64,000 nucleotides of DNA, taken from assembly GCF_037974265.1 (NCBI RefSeq), contig NZ_CP150233.1, positions 682,001-746,000 of the forward strand, in the 5' to 3' direction. The position numbers and the translations under genes are program-made. Origin of the DNA: Paenibacillus sp. FSL R5-0623 (lineage in GTDB: Bacteria > Bacillota > Bacilli > Paenibacillales > Paenibacillaceae). This document shows, piece by piece, positions 1-8,213 of this stretch; the first letter of the stretch is position 1, and each line of letters begins with the position of its first letter. The notes below the pieces were generated by a model. It saw nothing but the letters and a program-made list of their open reading frames with translations, searched no databases and had not been told where the DNA came from.

Positions 1-198
1 AGTGCAATCCGCATTGCAAAGCGTACACGAATGATTGTATGGCAAAATATCGCGTTTGCTTTGGGGGTTAAAGCGATCTTCCTGCTACTCGGTGTGTTCG
101 GCATAGCTACCATGTGGGAAGCGGTATTCTCCGATGTGGGTGTCACAGTGCTGGCTGTACTGAACGCCATGCGTGTACTTCGAGTGAAGAATATCTAA
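1..198 (+). CDS. Heavy-metal P1B-type ATPase, C-terminal fragment (CadA/ZntA-like)
   Basis: The frame is open from the first base to TAA at 196-198 and gives 65 residues, the C-terminal end of a heavy-metal-translocating P-type ATPase. It opens with a segment resembling the post-TM6 helix of CadA/ZntA enzymes ([20 protein letters not shown]). Two hydrophobic helices follow, and it ends in the family-typical NAMRVLR basic tail. Such pumps export Zn2+, Cd2+ or related ions using ATP. The catalytic domains and metal-binding region lie outside the window, so metal specificity cannot be judged. A terminator follows directly. Confidence 0.85.
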   Translation, partial: SAIRIAKRTRMIVWQNIAFALGVKAIFLLLGVFGIATMWEAVFSDVGVTVLAVLNAMRVLRVKNI

Positions 199-217
199 GT
201 TTACGAAACGATCCAGG

Positions 218-248
218 CGGCTCTTCGTATATACGTAGAGCCGTTTTT
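218..248 (+). terminator. Intrinsic terminator after the P-type ATPase
   Basis: The arms CGGCTCT (218-224) and AGAGCCG (237-243) form a hairpin that extends inward through a near-palindromic loop. A T-run follows. It lies 20 bases after the ATPase stop codon. Confidence 0.85.
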
Positions 249-290
249 ATATTTTTATGTAGATAAGTCTAACTAGACATTTACACGAGA

Positions 291-325
291 ACGGAGAGGA
301 CAGAGATAACCTGAAGAAGCGAAGC
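291..325 (+). repeat. Leader repeat family A, copy 1 (GAAGAAGCGAAG type)
   Basis: About 35 bases ending in CTGAAGAAGCGAAG align with 7996-8030 and 56456-56490. All three copies are on the plus strand between a finished gene and the next start. The upstream bases also align (TTACACG/TTGTACA, then AACGGA and ACAGA). Function unknown. Confidence 0.6.
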
Positions 326-394
326 TGGTTATTCTGTCATTGGAGTGTCAGTGTAAGCAGGTCTATGGAAGACAACAGTGAAGGGGAGAACGTT

Positions 395-751
395 TTGACA
401 GGAGCAATAGTTGGGATCATCATTGGAGTATGCTATTTCATTCTGGGGTTCATGGTGTTCAAAAAACCACCGAAAATGATTAACGGGATATATGGGTATC
501 GGACTCCGCGCGCAATGAGTAATCCCGAGTTGTGGGACGAAGCGCAAAGTTATAGCGCCAATCTGATGATGCAATTTGGTGTGATCATTACGATATTTGG
601 CATTATCGGTTTCTGGCTTACAGATGTACGAGCGTTGGTGCTGAGTCTGGTGGCTACAGGATTCTACACGTTCAGACTGTTTACCAGAGTTGAAGGCCGA
701 TTGAAGCAAATGCAGCGTGCTCAACAGCAACAGAATGAGCAGAACGTTTAA
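395..751 (+). CDS. SdpI/YhfL-family membrane protein
   Basis: This is a small integral membrane protein of the SdpI family, named after the immunity and signalling protein against the Bacillus toxin SdpC. The first helix is at about residues 3-20. It is followed by the signature stretch KKPPKMINGIYGYRTPRAM, with the conserved N-x-x-Y-GYRTP core. Two more helices and a charged, glutamine-rich tail follow. The start is placed at TTG 395, six bases after AAGGGGAG (381-388). An in-frame ATG at 365 has no comparable ribosome-binding site. There is no SdpC-like toxin gene next to it, so an immunity role is not supported here; many members of the family are orphan membrane proteins. Confidence 0.75.
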   Translation: MTGAIVGIIIGVCYFILGFMVFKKPPKMINGIYGYRTPRAMSNPELWDEAQSYSANLMMQFGVIITIFGIIGFWLTDVRALVLSLVATGFYTFRLFTRVEGRLKQMQRAQQQQNEQNV

Positions 752-780
752 GGTAAAGAGAATGAATAGTGTACAGAGGA

Positions 781-811
781 AGATCTGCGTGTGAAGCGGG
801 TCTTTTTTTGT
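781..811 (+). terminator. Intrinsic terminator after the SdpI-like gene
   Basis: AGATCTGC pairs with GCGGGTCT through two wobble pairs around a GTGTGAA loop, followed by seven T. Confidence 0.75.
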
Positions 812-871
812 TGAAATAGAAAATTGTAGAGGATGTTAAACTTGCTAAGACATCATATCCGAAATCTAACG

Positions 872-900
872 TTGACGTTAACGTTAATATTATATATAAT
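872..900 (+). promoter_or_regulatory. Sigma-A promoter with palindromic operator for the MerR gene
   Basis: TTGACG (872-877) and TATAAT (895-900) are separated by 17 bases. The spacer region carries the palindrome ACGTTAACGT (875-884), and ACGTT recurs three times at a 6-base period from 870. A regulator binding here would block or remodel the promoter, so self-regulation by the MerR protein is plausible. The binding itself is inferred. Confidence 0.75.
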
Positions 901-941
901 TATGTACATAATATTATAGACATATGGAAGAGGTGAGGGAA

Positions 942-1394
942 ATGAGTTTATATAAAATCGACGACGTAGCCAAGGAATGCGGTTTGACCAAGCGAACCAT
1001 TCGGTATTATGAAGAGATTGGTGTCATGCCTTCACCTCAGCGGACAGATGGCGGAACGCGGTTGTACACTCGGGAGGATATCGATTATCTGAAGAAGGTG
1101 GTTCGCGCCAAAGAGGTACTTGGATTCTCCCTTCAGGAGCTACATACCTATGTGGCAACGGCAGATGCCTTGAACGAACAACGTTTTGACTACCAGCAGA
1201 CGACCGAAGTGAGAGAACGGATTGAGAAGCTCACCGCGATGGAAACAACGCTGGATGGTCAGTTACAACTGATTGAGCAGAAATTGCAGAGCATACATGC
1301 CGTACAGACTGAACTGGAAGAACTGCGTGAACGCGTTCGGAGCGGTATTCAGAGGTTGCAGGCACATGATCCGCAGAATGATGAAGACGGCTAA
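942..1394 (+). CDS. MerR-family transcriptional regulator (YfmP-like)
   Basis: The protein has 150 residues and the MerR layout: an N-terminal winged helix-turn-helix (residues 3-70, with LTKRTIRYYEEIG) and a long C-terminal coiled coil (about 80-140) for dimerisation. It most resembles B. subtilis YfmP, which represses the multidrug exporter yfmO. The next gene is an exporter of that type, about 230 bases downstream on the same strand, so the pair is probably regulator plus target. No effector-binding domain is attached. The start at 942 follows GAGGTGAGGG; an in-frame ATG at 924 overlaps that ribosome-binding site. Confidence 0.85.
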   Translation: MSLYKIDDVAKECGLTKRTIRYYEEIGVMPSPQRTDGGTRLYTREDIDYLKKVVRAKEVLGFSLQELHTYVATADALNEQRFDYQQTTEVRERIEKLTAMETTLDGQLQLIEQKLQSIHAVQTELEELRERVRSGIQRLQAHDPQNDEDG

Positions 1395-1623
1395 ACCGAT
1401 TAGCATCCAATATTTAATAAACAAAACTGTATACACATAATCGCTACATGGAGTGAGCACCATAGTACCTGTGGCGATCCTGTACAAACACCGGAGTTTC
1501 GGTGTCATTTGTGCCGTTTTGTTACCTCTATTCATGAAAATGAACGCAATATTTTCATCGTTTTCACTGCTATTTTCAAATAAAAAGTTTCACCACATAA
1601 ATTATTCACAGGAGGAATTACGT

Positions 1624-2844
1624 ATGAAAAGAGAGCCATCATTACCGGACGAATTGCCGTCATCACGTGGGGGCCTGTTATCTCAGCCGCGAGCGGTATG
1701 GGCGGTTGCCTTTGCATGTATCATATCCTTTATGGGTCTGGGTCTGGTTGACCCGATTCTGCCCGCAATTGCAGATCAGCTGCATGCATCGAAAAGCCAA
1801 GTGTCACTGCTATTTACCAGTTATAACGCTGTAACCGGGGTAGCGATGCTGATTACAGGTGTGGTATCCAGCCGCATTGGTGTGAAGTGGACGTTGCTCA
1901 GCGGGATATTGCTGATTATTATCTTCTCGTTCCTTGGCGGTACCTCAGACACGGTAGGTGCACTGGTCGGTTACCGTGGCGGTTGGGGACTGGGTAATGC
2001 CTTATTCATCGCAACGGCGTTATCCGCCATTGTGGGACTGTCCACGTCGGGGACAGCCAAAGCGATTATTTTGTACGAAGCAGCGCTAGGTCTCGGGATT
2101 GCGGTTGGACCGTTGCTTGGTGGTGAGCTGGGTTCCATCTCTTGGCGTGGTCCGTTCTATGGGGTGGCTGTCCTAATGGCGATTGCCTTTATCAGCATTA
2201 CATTTATGTTGCCCAAGATGGCCAAACCGAAAACACGCAGTTCTTTGTCCGATCCATTCAAAGCATTAAGTTATCCTTCATTGAAAACATTGGCGATTAC
2301 CGCCTTCCTGTATAACTTTGGTTTCTTTACCTTGATGGCTTATTCACCATATGTCATGAATCTGGATGAGCACGGCTTGGGTTATGTATTCTTTGGCTGG
2401 GGACTGATGCTGGCGATTACGTCTGTATTCGTCGCACCAAGATTACAACGCCGATTCGGATCGGTTCCGTCCATGAGTGTCATGCTTACATTGTTCGCGA
2501 TTGATCTGGTTGTTATGGCAGTAGGTACGGTGATGGGTTCACCAACTACCGTTATTGTTGCAGTTATTGTAGCCGGGATTTTCCTTGGCATTAACAACAC
2601 ATTGATTACAACGGCTGTTATGGAAGCTGCACCTGTGGAGCGTTCTGTTGCTTCTGCTGCATACAGCTTCGTTCGTTTCCTGGGTGGTGCACTTGCTCCA
2701 TGGCTTGCTGGTAAATTGTCGGAGTGGTTCCTGCCGGAAACGCCGTTTTATTTTGGCGCATTAATGGTTCTGATTGGTGTCGTGGTACTGCTGGTACGCC
2801 GTCATCATCTGCGGGATATCGATTCTGCCATTACATCTCATTAA
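1624..2844 (+). CDS. MFS drug efflux transporter (YfmO-like)
   Basis: This is a 12-helix major facilitator superfamily exporter of 406 residues. The first helix carries FMGLGLVDPILPAIADQL, and an SQVSLLFTSYNAVTG segment follows, both typical of YfmO-type DHA1 drug/H+ antiporters. A GxxxGPxxGG motif, the antiporter motif C type, appears in the fifth helix. The start at ATG 1624 follows a clear AGGAGGAATT ribosome-binding site. The frame stays open upstream to a GTG at 1453, but that stretch has neither a ribosome-binding site nor transporter homology. It lies between its probable MerR regulator and a universal stress protein, 18 bases apart from the latter. Substrate unknown. Confidence 0.85.
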   Translation: MKREPSLPDELPSSRGGLLSQPRAVWAVAFACIISFMGLGLVDPILPAIADQLHASKSQVSLLFTSYNAVTGVAMLITGVVSSRIGVKWTLLSGILLIIIFSFLGGTSDTVGALVGYRGGWGLGNALFIATALSAIVGLSTSGTAKAIILYEAALGLGIAVGPLLGGELGSISWRGPFYGVAVLMAIAFISITFMLPKMAKPKTRSSLSDPFKALSYPSLKTLAITAFLYNFGFFTLMAYSPYVMNLDEHGLGYVFFGWGLMLAITSVFVAPRLQRRFGSVPSMSVMLTLFAIDLVVMAVGTVMGSPTTVIVAVIVAGIFLGINNTLITTAVMEAAPVERSVASAAYSFVRFLGGALAPWLAGKLSEWFLPETPFYFGALMVLIGVVVLLVRRHHLRDIDSAITSH

Positions 2845-2862
2845 TTCACAGGAGGAATTGCA

Positions 2863-3285
2863 ATGCTGAAACATATATTGGTTGCTGTTGATGGTTCGGA
2901 TCATGCGCACAAAGCTTTGGAGCAAGCACTGATTCTGGCTGAAGATATGAAACAACCCCCAAGTCTGTTGATCGTGCATGTTAATCCGGCTATCTCTATC
3001 AATGAACCTGCATTGGGTGTTGATCTGGAAGCTCGGATTGCCGAAGAAGGGCAGCATATCATAGAGCCAGTGACCAGACAGTTGTCTGGGCGGGACGTTC
3101 CATATGAGACATTGCTAATTGCGGGCGATCCCGTTAATGAGATCTGCCGTGTGGCGCGCGAACGAGATTGTGGAATGATCGTGATGGGTACAGGCGGGAA
3201 AGGCATGCTCGCAGAGATGATCGTAGGCAGTGTCAGCCATGGCGTGTTAAAACATGCAGAGTGCCCCGTCCTGACGGTTAAATAG
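2863..3285 (+). CDS. Universal stress protein, UspA family
   Basis: The protein has 140 residues, the usual length of a single UspA domain. It starts with the family strand ILVAVDGSDHAHKAL. Near the C-terminus it has the ATP-binding motif G-x2-G-x9-G-S/T as GTGGKGMLAEMIVGSVS, which places it in the ATP-binding class. It follows the MFS gene by 18 bases and uses an identical ribosome-binding site context (CACAGGAGGAATT), so the two are probably co-transcribed. This points to a stress-linked efflux operon, though no direct functional link is visible. The 150 bases after it hold no recognisable gene or strong terminator. Confidence 0.9.
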   Translation: MLKHILVAVDGSDHAHKALEQALILAEDMKQPPSLLIVHVNPAISINEPALGVDLEARIAEEGQHIIEPVTRQLSGRDVPYETLLIAGDPVNEICRVARERDCGMIVMGTGGKGMLAEMIVGSVSHGVLKHAECPVLTVK

Positions 3286-3447
3286 GTTGTGAATTCCTTT
3301 ATAATGCAATAGCTCAAGATCGCGACAATGGCTCATCAGGTACGTTACAAGCTATGATTGCCGAATACCGTAGTGGGTTAATGGCACTGAAATAGTGTAT
3401 AAATAGATTAAGTTCAATAGGCTCTAAAAGGATGGAGGATGCAGCAT

Positions 3448-4872
3448 ATGAAAAAACAACATCTGTTTATCGGGGGCAAACCGACCGAATCCGTAGATTA
3501 TAAAACACTTCAAGCACCATACTCCGGGGAAACGCTGGCAGAAGTCTCTTCGGCTTCGGCAGAGGAAGCGGAGGCTGCTGTTGCAGCTGCGGTTCAAGCC
3601 GGGAAGGCAATGCGCCAGATGCCTGCACATCAGCGTGCAGATATTCTGTACAAGTTGTCCTCCATGCTTGAAGAACGCAAAGAAGAAGCAGCGCGAATCA
3701 TTACGCTTGAAGCGGCAAAGCCAATTACCGCAGCACTGGCAGAGGTTGACCGGACGGTGGAAACGTATCGTTTTGCCGCTGAAGAAGCCAAGCGACTGAC
3801 CGGAGAGACGGTTCCGATGGATGCAGCCAAAGGTGGGGAAGGACGTATCGGATATACGATGCGGCAACCTCTAGGTGTCATCGGTGCGATTACACCGTTT
3901 AATTTTCCAATGAATCTGGTAGCCCACAAGGTAGGCCCAGCGCTGGCAGCAGGCAATACGATTGTTCTCAAACCTGCGGAGCAGACGCCTCTGTCATCCT
4001 ACTACATCGCTAATCTGCTTCAGGAAGCCGGATTGCCGGATGGTGCATTGAACGTGGTGAGCGGTGATGGCAAAACCATTGGTGATGTGCTTGTGGAGCA
4101 CCCCCGTGTTGCTCATATTACGTTTACAGGCAGTCCAGCGGTAGGCACGAGCATTCGTAGCAAAGCAGGACTCAAACGCGTGACACTGGAGCTTGGGTCA
4201 AATGCAGCGGTGATCGTGGATAAGGACGCAGACCTGGACAAAGTGGTTCCTCGATGTGTGACCGGTGCTTTCACGTATCAGGGACAGGTATGTATCTCGC
4301 TACAGCGAATCTACGTACATCGTGACATCTCGGAAGAATTCATCCGACGTTTCGCTGAAGCGGCCAAACAAGTGGTGGTCGGAGACCCGCTGAGCCCGGA
4401 TACGGTGGTCTCTGCGCTGATTACCTCCAAGGATGTACAGCGTACACTCAATTGGATTGAAGAAGCCAAACAGGCAGGAGCTGAGGTGGTAGCAGGCGGT
4501 CAAGCTGAAGGAGGCATTCTGCGTCCAACGGTACTGATTAACGTTCCGCGTGATGCCAAGGTATCCTGTCAAGAAGTGTTTGCACCCATCGTTGTGATCA
4601 ATACGGTAGATTCCGTTGAAGAGGGTATTGAACATGTTAACGATTCGATATACGGGCTTCAGGCAGGCGTATTTACAAACGATATCCATACCGCCCTCCA
4701 TGCTGTCGATCAGATCGAAGCAGGCGGAGTCATGATTAACGATATTCCGACGTTCCGAGTGGATCACATGCCCTATGGCGGGGTGAAACAAAGTGGGATT
4801 GGGCGTGAAGGCGTAAAATATGCTGTAGAGGAAATGACGGAATTGAAGTTTGTTATGTTTAACAAAGGGTGA
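3448..4872 (+). CDS. NAD(P)-dependent aldehyde dehydrogenase
   Basis: The protein has 474 residues and the full aldehyde dehydrogenase fold. Visible catalytic residues are Asn152 in PFNFPMN, Glu248 in LELGSNA and the nucleophile Cys282 in YQGQVCISLQRIY. The coenzyme-loop motif FTGSPAVG is also present. The YQGQVCIS context is seen in lactaldehyde, glyceraldehyde-3-phosphate (GapN-like) and broad-range aldehyde dehydrogenases, so the substrate cannot be assigned. The start at ATG 3448 lies nine bases after GGAGG; an in-frame ATG at 3439 abuts that site. The gene is monocistronic, with a strong terminator at 4932-4960. Confidence 0.9.
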   Translation: MKKQHLFIGGKPTESVDYKTLQAPYSGETLAEVSSASAEEAEAAVAAAVQAGKAMRQMPAHQRADILYKLSSMLEERKEEAARIITLEAAKPITAALAEVDRTVETYRFAAEEAKRLTGETVPMDAAKGGEGRIGYTMRQPLGVIGAITPFNFPMNLVAHKVGPALAAGNTIVLKPAEQTPLSSYYIANLLQEAGLPDGALNVVSGDGKTIGDVLVEHPRVAHITFTGSPAVGTSIRSKAGLKRVTLELGSNAAVIVDKDADLDKVVPRCVTGAFTYQGQVCISLQRIYVHRDISEEFIRRFAEAAKQVVVGDPLSPDTVVSALITSKDVQRTLNWIEEAKQAGAEVVAGGQAEGGILRPTVLINVPRDAKVSCQEVFAPIVVINTVDSVEEGIEHVNDSIYGLQAGVFTNDIHTALHAVDQIEAGGVMINDIPTFRVDHMPYGGVKQSGIGREGVKYAVEEMTELKFVMFNKG

Positions 4873-5243
4873 TTTTCTTCCATTCTTTACTCAATATACC
4901 GTATGCCAATGAAAACATAACCACACACCTCCTGTGCCAGAATAATGGCACAGTTTTTTTATATGAAGATCATGGAAAAAGTTTCAAAAATACATGTGGA
5001 TTCTTCACTGACTGCGGGTTCACATCTGATGAGACGGGTATAACATAGTTAACATACCGCAACATAACTGACTAAACGCCGCTCATATCACCGAAGCATG
5101 ATGTACCCATCCATCCAGAGCACGAGCGGAATGAAGCGGTACAGCATTGCCGAAAGTCTTATATTCTCTCACTATTCAAATAAAATGCAGTATGAATTAA
5201 GCCTGAACTCTGGAGTTGCAGGACAGGCAGGAGGTGTATTCAA
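4873..5243. other. Intergenic region between aldehyde dehydrogenase and TipAS regulator
   Basis: It holds the aldehyde dehydrogenase terminator (4932-4960) and then about 280 AT-rich bases that must carry the promoter of the next gene. I saw no convincing -35/-10 pair and no conserved ORF. A short open frame at 5098-5286 has no ribosome-binding site. Confidence 0.5.
4932..4960 (+). terminator. Intrinsic terminator after aldehyde dehydrogenase
   Basis: A perfect stem CTGTGCCA / TGGCACAG with loop GAATAA is followed by seven T. Confidence 0.9.
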
Positions 5244-6056
5244 ATGGCGTATTCCATGGTGGACGTATCGGGAATGTCAGGCGTAAGTCTGAACGAACTG
5301 AGCCAGTATGCAGAGACAGGTCTTCTGAATCCGGCCTTTGGGGATGTAGAAGAGGACATCTATTATGAAAAGCAGGAATTGCTGAGACTCCAGCAAATCC
5401 TTTTCTGTAAGGAAGTTGGTATGAAGGAGAATGAGATTGGACCGATGCTCCGGGATCATCCTCAGGATGTCATACGCATCATGAAGCAGCATCGGATTGA
5501 CATGCTGGAGAAGGCACTCCGTCTGCATGGATTGATTCAGACACTGGACAAAACGATCTCTCATTTGCAAGGTGAACAGGAACTTGATGAACATGAGCTG
5601 TATATCGGTTTTGTAAATAAGGGACGTCACCAGTTGCTGAATGAATCGGGTTCTGACCCTGTAGTCACTAATGATATGAACCATGTGCAGACAGAAGGTA
5701 CTCAGAGGTCTGACATCCAATCTTCCAATACATCCACATTGCCTGAAAATCAGGAGTTGAAGTCAAAAGAAGATTATCTGGATTCCCAGGCGAGAATTGA
5801 CCAGGTTCATCTGGACTTGCAACAGGCCATTGAGGATGGATTGGAACCCGGTAGTGCAAAAGTACAACGGATTATTGGCAGGCATCTTGAATGGATCAAA
5901 GGTTATTATACACCCACCGCTGAGATCTATCGGGATTTGGCCAATCTGTATGTAGAGCATAAAAATTTCCGTCAGATGTACGATGGTTATCACCCGAAAT
6001 TGGCTGAATTCCTGCGGGATGGGATGATGATTAAAGCGGAACATGATTTATCCTAG
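5244..6056 (+). CDS. MerR-type protein with C-terminal TipAS effector domain
   Basis: The protein has 270 residues. The C-terminal 60-70 residues (about 205-265, IIGRHLEWIKGYYTPTAEIY, then LANLY, FRQMYDGYHP and LAEFLRDGM) match the TipAS antibiotic-recognition domain of TipAL, Mta and SkgA regulators. The N-terminal 75 residues align in length and position with a MerR helix-turn-helix (VSLNELSQYAETGLLNP then YYEKQELLRLQQILFCKEVG), but the usual R-x-Y/F-Y-E signature is lost. A low-complexity linker separates the halves. It starts at ATG 5244 after AGGAGGTG. It probably responds to a drug or stress signal, but DNA binding is uncertain. Confidence 0.75.
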   Translation: MAYSMVDVSGMSGVSLNELSQYAETGLLNPAFGDVEEDIYYEKQELLRLQQILFCKEVGMKENEIGPMLRDHPQDVIRIMKQHRIDMLEKALRLHGLIQTLDKTISHLQGEQELDEHELYIGFVNKGRHQLLNESGSDPVVTNDMNHVQTEGTQRSDIQSSNTSTLPENQELKSKEDYLDSQARIDQVHLDLQQAIEDGLEPGSAKVQRIIGRHLEWIKGYYTPTAEIYRDLANLYVEHKNFRQMYDGYHPKLAEFLRDGMMIKAEHDLS

Positions 6057-6111
6057 ATGCATAAAGTAACATGGGCGAGCAAGAACATGGGTGTGAATCA
6101 TAAAGGATAAC

Positions 6112-6147
6112 AAAGAGCGCAGACCTCTGAGAGGACTGCGCTCTTTG
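6112..6147. terminator. Bidirectional terminator between TipAS regulator and fRMsr
   Basis: AAAGAGCGCAG pairs perfectly with CTGCGCTCTTT, giving an A-tract on one side and a T-tract on the other. It therefore works for both converging genes. Confidence 0.85.
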
Positions 6148-6207
6148 TTATTACGGGTTCTTCATCATCGTGTGTGATGAGACTCCGATCCTCTTGTTCA
6201 TCATTTC

Positions 6208-6705
6208 CTAAAGGGGTATGGTTGCTTCCAACTGCTCTGTGAGCAGGCTTACGGCTTTCTCCAGGAAGACGCGGTCTTCGTCGTCAAAACGATTTTTGAT
6301 CGGGCTGTCGATATCCAGCACCCCGTACAGTTCGCCGTTTTTGATAATCGGTACGACAATCTCACTGTTCGATGCTGCATCACAGGCAATGTGGCCTGGG
6401 AAGGCATGAACATCATCAACGACCAGGGTACGCTTTTCCGCAGCAGATGTGCCGCATACACCACGTCCCAGTGGAATTCGGATACAGGCAGGCAGTCCTT
6501 GGAATGGCCCGAGGACCAGTTCTTTTCCATCATACAGATAGAAGCCGACCCAATTGGTGTCGGTCATAAATACATTGAGCAGCGCAGCAGCGTTTGCCAG
6601 ATTGGCAATCGCACTAGGTTCATCGCGGATCAGAGCACTTAACTGTCCCAGGACGGCGGTGTGCTGCTCACTTCGTGTTCCTTCATAGGAAACAGCTTGA
6701 AACAT
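6208..6705 (-). CDS. msrC: Free methionine-(R)-sulfoxide reductase (fRMsr, GAF domain)
   Basis: This is a 165-residue single GAF-domain enzyme that reduces free L-methionine-(R)-sulfoxide to methionine with thioredoxin. The three redox cysteines are at 74 (LPACIRIPLG), 84 (GRGVCGTSA) and 108 (GHIACDAASNSEIVVP). Their 10/24 spacing is the same as in E. coli YebR/MsrC (84, 94, 118). It is the orthologue type of B. subtilis YtsP. The gene is monocistronic with its own promoter (6744-6772). It belongs with the other oxidative-damage functions in the window, though they are not in one operon. Confidence 0.92.
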   Translation of the reverse strand: MFQAVSYEGTRSEQHTAVLGQLSALIRDEPSAIANLANAAALLNVFMTDTNWVGFYLYDGKELVLGPFQGLPACIRIPLGRGVCGTSAAEKRTLVVDDVHAFPGHIACDAASNSEIVVPIIKNGELYGVLDIDSPIKNRFDDEDRVFLEKAVSLLTEQLEATIPL

Positions 6706-6743
6706 GGTAAATCACCCTCCCGAGCAAAATGGTACTTATTTTC

Positions 6744-6772
6744 AAGATAGTGCAGAGGATGCGGTTAGTCAA
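6744..6772 (-). promoter_or_regulatory. Sigma-A promoter of the fRMsr gene
   Basis: On the minus strand TTGACT (6772-6767) and TATCTT (6749-6744) are separated by 17 bases, about 40 bases before the ATG. Confidence 0.7.
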
Positions 6773-6890
6773 GCGGAGGATTTCGGAAAGGGAAGGGAAT
6801 ACCTGAAGAATCCTCCTGTTTCTCAGCTTCTTGCGTGGGGTAATTACTTAGCAACCACGGAGGGCTATAACCCGGGAAGGAGCTTGGCTT

Positions 6891-7187
6891 ATGCATGCAG
6901 AGGTACAGAATCTTTTTGTACGGATTCATCTACTATATTTCGCGCAAAATCAGGATTTGAACGTTAGCGAGGCACTGCCCCTATTGGAAGAACGGGGATA
7001 TCGCGTTGGAGAGCGGGAGATCAAGCAGGAGCTTGAACACCTGACACAGGAGAATTTCCTGACCGCCCACGGGGACCAATGGAGCCTAACCGGGACTGGC
7101 ATCGAAGAATTCAAGGAAATCACGGCTGTGTTTGGCCGGGTTAGCGATGAATTACTGGGGAAGGGCAAGAAAACGTCCAAAGCTTAA
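6891..7187 (+). CDS. Hypothetical 98-residue protein, possibly winged-helix
   Basis: I do not recognise this family. The start at ATG 6891 follows GGAAGGAG. The sequence is soluble and charged: an N-terminal helix (VQNLFVRIHLLYFAQNQD), then a pattern of short helices (VSEALPLLEERGY, EREIKQELEHLTQENFL) and a strand-like QWSLTGTG. This arrangement resembles a small winged helix-turn-helix without an effector domain, but that is a guess from the pattern of helices. It is followed by a good terminator, so it is a single-gene unit. Confidence 0.65.
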   Translation: MHAEVQNLFVRIHLLYFAQNQDLNVSEALPLLEERGYRVGEREIKQELEHLTQENFLTAHGDQWSLTGTGIEEFKEITAVFGRVSDELLGKGKKTSKA

Positions 7188-7254
7188 AATTCATTGGACA
7201 AGCCATGATTCCGTAATTCACTCAAACTTTGAATTGTTCCATACGTACAACAAG

Positions 7255-7282
7255 ACCGGGAGCGAAATTGGCCCGGTTTTTT
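7255..7282 (+). terminator. Intrinsic terminator after the 98-residue protein
   Basis: The stem ACCGGG / CCCGGT with an 11-base loop is followed by six T. Confidence 0.8.
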
Positions 7283-7386
7283 GACATGTGTCCATGACTG
7301 AATAGTTGCCATTCGGCGCAGGTTATGATTAGATGACTAGTGAATATTATGGTCTGCGGAGATAGATCGGATCGGAGTGTCTTTAT

Positions 7387-7959
7387 ATGTATAAATGCAA
7401 AGGAAGAATTCCCGAAATGGAGACTGCGCGGCTTCGTCTGCGTAAAATGCGTCGCCGGGATGCGGCCCAGATGTTCGCATGCTGGTCAGATCGGGAGGTG
7501 ACCCGTTACATGAATCTTGCGCCCATGATTGGGACAAGCGAAGCGGCAGACATGATTGGACTGCTCAACCAAATGGCAGGAGAAGAGGATGCGATCCGGT
7601 GGGGGATCGAACTCAAAGAAACAGGCAAGCTCATTGGTAGCTGTGGCTTTAACACATGGCAGCTTGAAGGCGCATTCCGGGGTGAGATCGGTTATGAGCT
7701 AGGACGTGACTATTGGCGCCACGGTTATATGACAGAGGCTTTCTCGGCATTGCTGCCCTTCGGGTATGAGACCATGGGTCTTAATCGAATTGAAGCGCTG
7801 GTTGATCCGCGTAATCTGGCTTCCGGCGAGTTCTTGACAAACCGTGGCTTCACGCGAGAAGGGTTGCTACGACAGGTGCAACATACGTCCACCGGATACA
7901 AGGATATGGTGATGTATTCGATGCTGTATGATGAGTTCCTTCGTAAGAAAGGCAAATAA
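7387..7959 (+). CDS. GNAT N-acetyltransferase, RimJ/RimL type
   Basis: The protein has 190 residues with the RimJ/RimL/YdaF-like GNAT layout. It opens with METARLRLRKM and the DAAQMFACWSD segment typical of this branch. The acetyl-CoA binding region falls at EIGYELGRDYWRHGYMTEA (residues about 101-119), and the C-terminal signature is NRGFTREGLLR. These enzymes acetylate N-terminal amines of proteins or small molecules; the substrate here cannot be predicted. The start at 7387 follows only a weak GGAG, and ATG 7417 is a possible shorter start. The gene stands alone between two terminated units. Confidence 0.85.
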   Translation: MYKCKGRIPEMETARLRLRKMRRRDAAQMFACWSDREVTRYMNLAPMIGTSEAADMIGLLNQMAGEEDAIRWGIELKETGKLIGSCGFNTWQLEGAFRGEIGYELGRDYWRHGYMTEAFSALLPFGYETMGLNRIEALVDPRNLASGEFLTNRGFTREGLLRQVQHTSTGYKDMVMYSMLYDEFLRKKGK

Positions 7960-7995
7960 AAGAGACAATAGATAATTGCTTTTAAATTACACGTA

Positions 7996-8092
7996 AACGA
8001 AGAAACAGAACAAAGCTGGAGAAGCGAAGCGTTCGCCTTTAAAGCTTTCTGAAAGAAAGCTACATCGGAAGCATACGCTATCACCGGATTTC
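7996..8092 (+). repeat. Leader repeat family A, copy 2, with extended hairpin region
   Basis: Bases 7996-8030 align with 291-325 and 56456-56490, ending in CTGGAGAAGCGAAGC. This copy continues into a structured tail: GCGAA-GCG-TTCGC forms a small hairpin, and GGAGAA near 8018 can pair with TTCTCC near 8090, closing a roughly 75-base arm. It lies 120 bases upstream of an MFS gene. Confidence 0.55.
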
Positions 8093-8213
8093 TCCTTTAG
8101 AGAGGAGAAGAAAAAATCTGGGGATAACAGCGATCGGAAGCTTGTTCTGGTTCGTAGTAGATGTGTAAATTAACGTACCAATTATATAGAGAAACGAAGA
8201 GAGAAGGGTTTGT

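Noticed and set aside
5098-5286. 62-codon ORF before the TipAS regulator
   Set aside because: No ribosome-binding site, and it overlaps the start of the clearly supported downstream gene.
6704-6967. 87-codon ORF overlapping the 98-residue gene
   Set aside because: It begins opposite the fRMsr start codon without a ribosome-binding site and overlaps a better-supported start at 6891.
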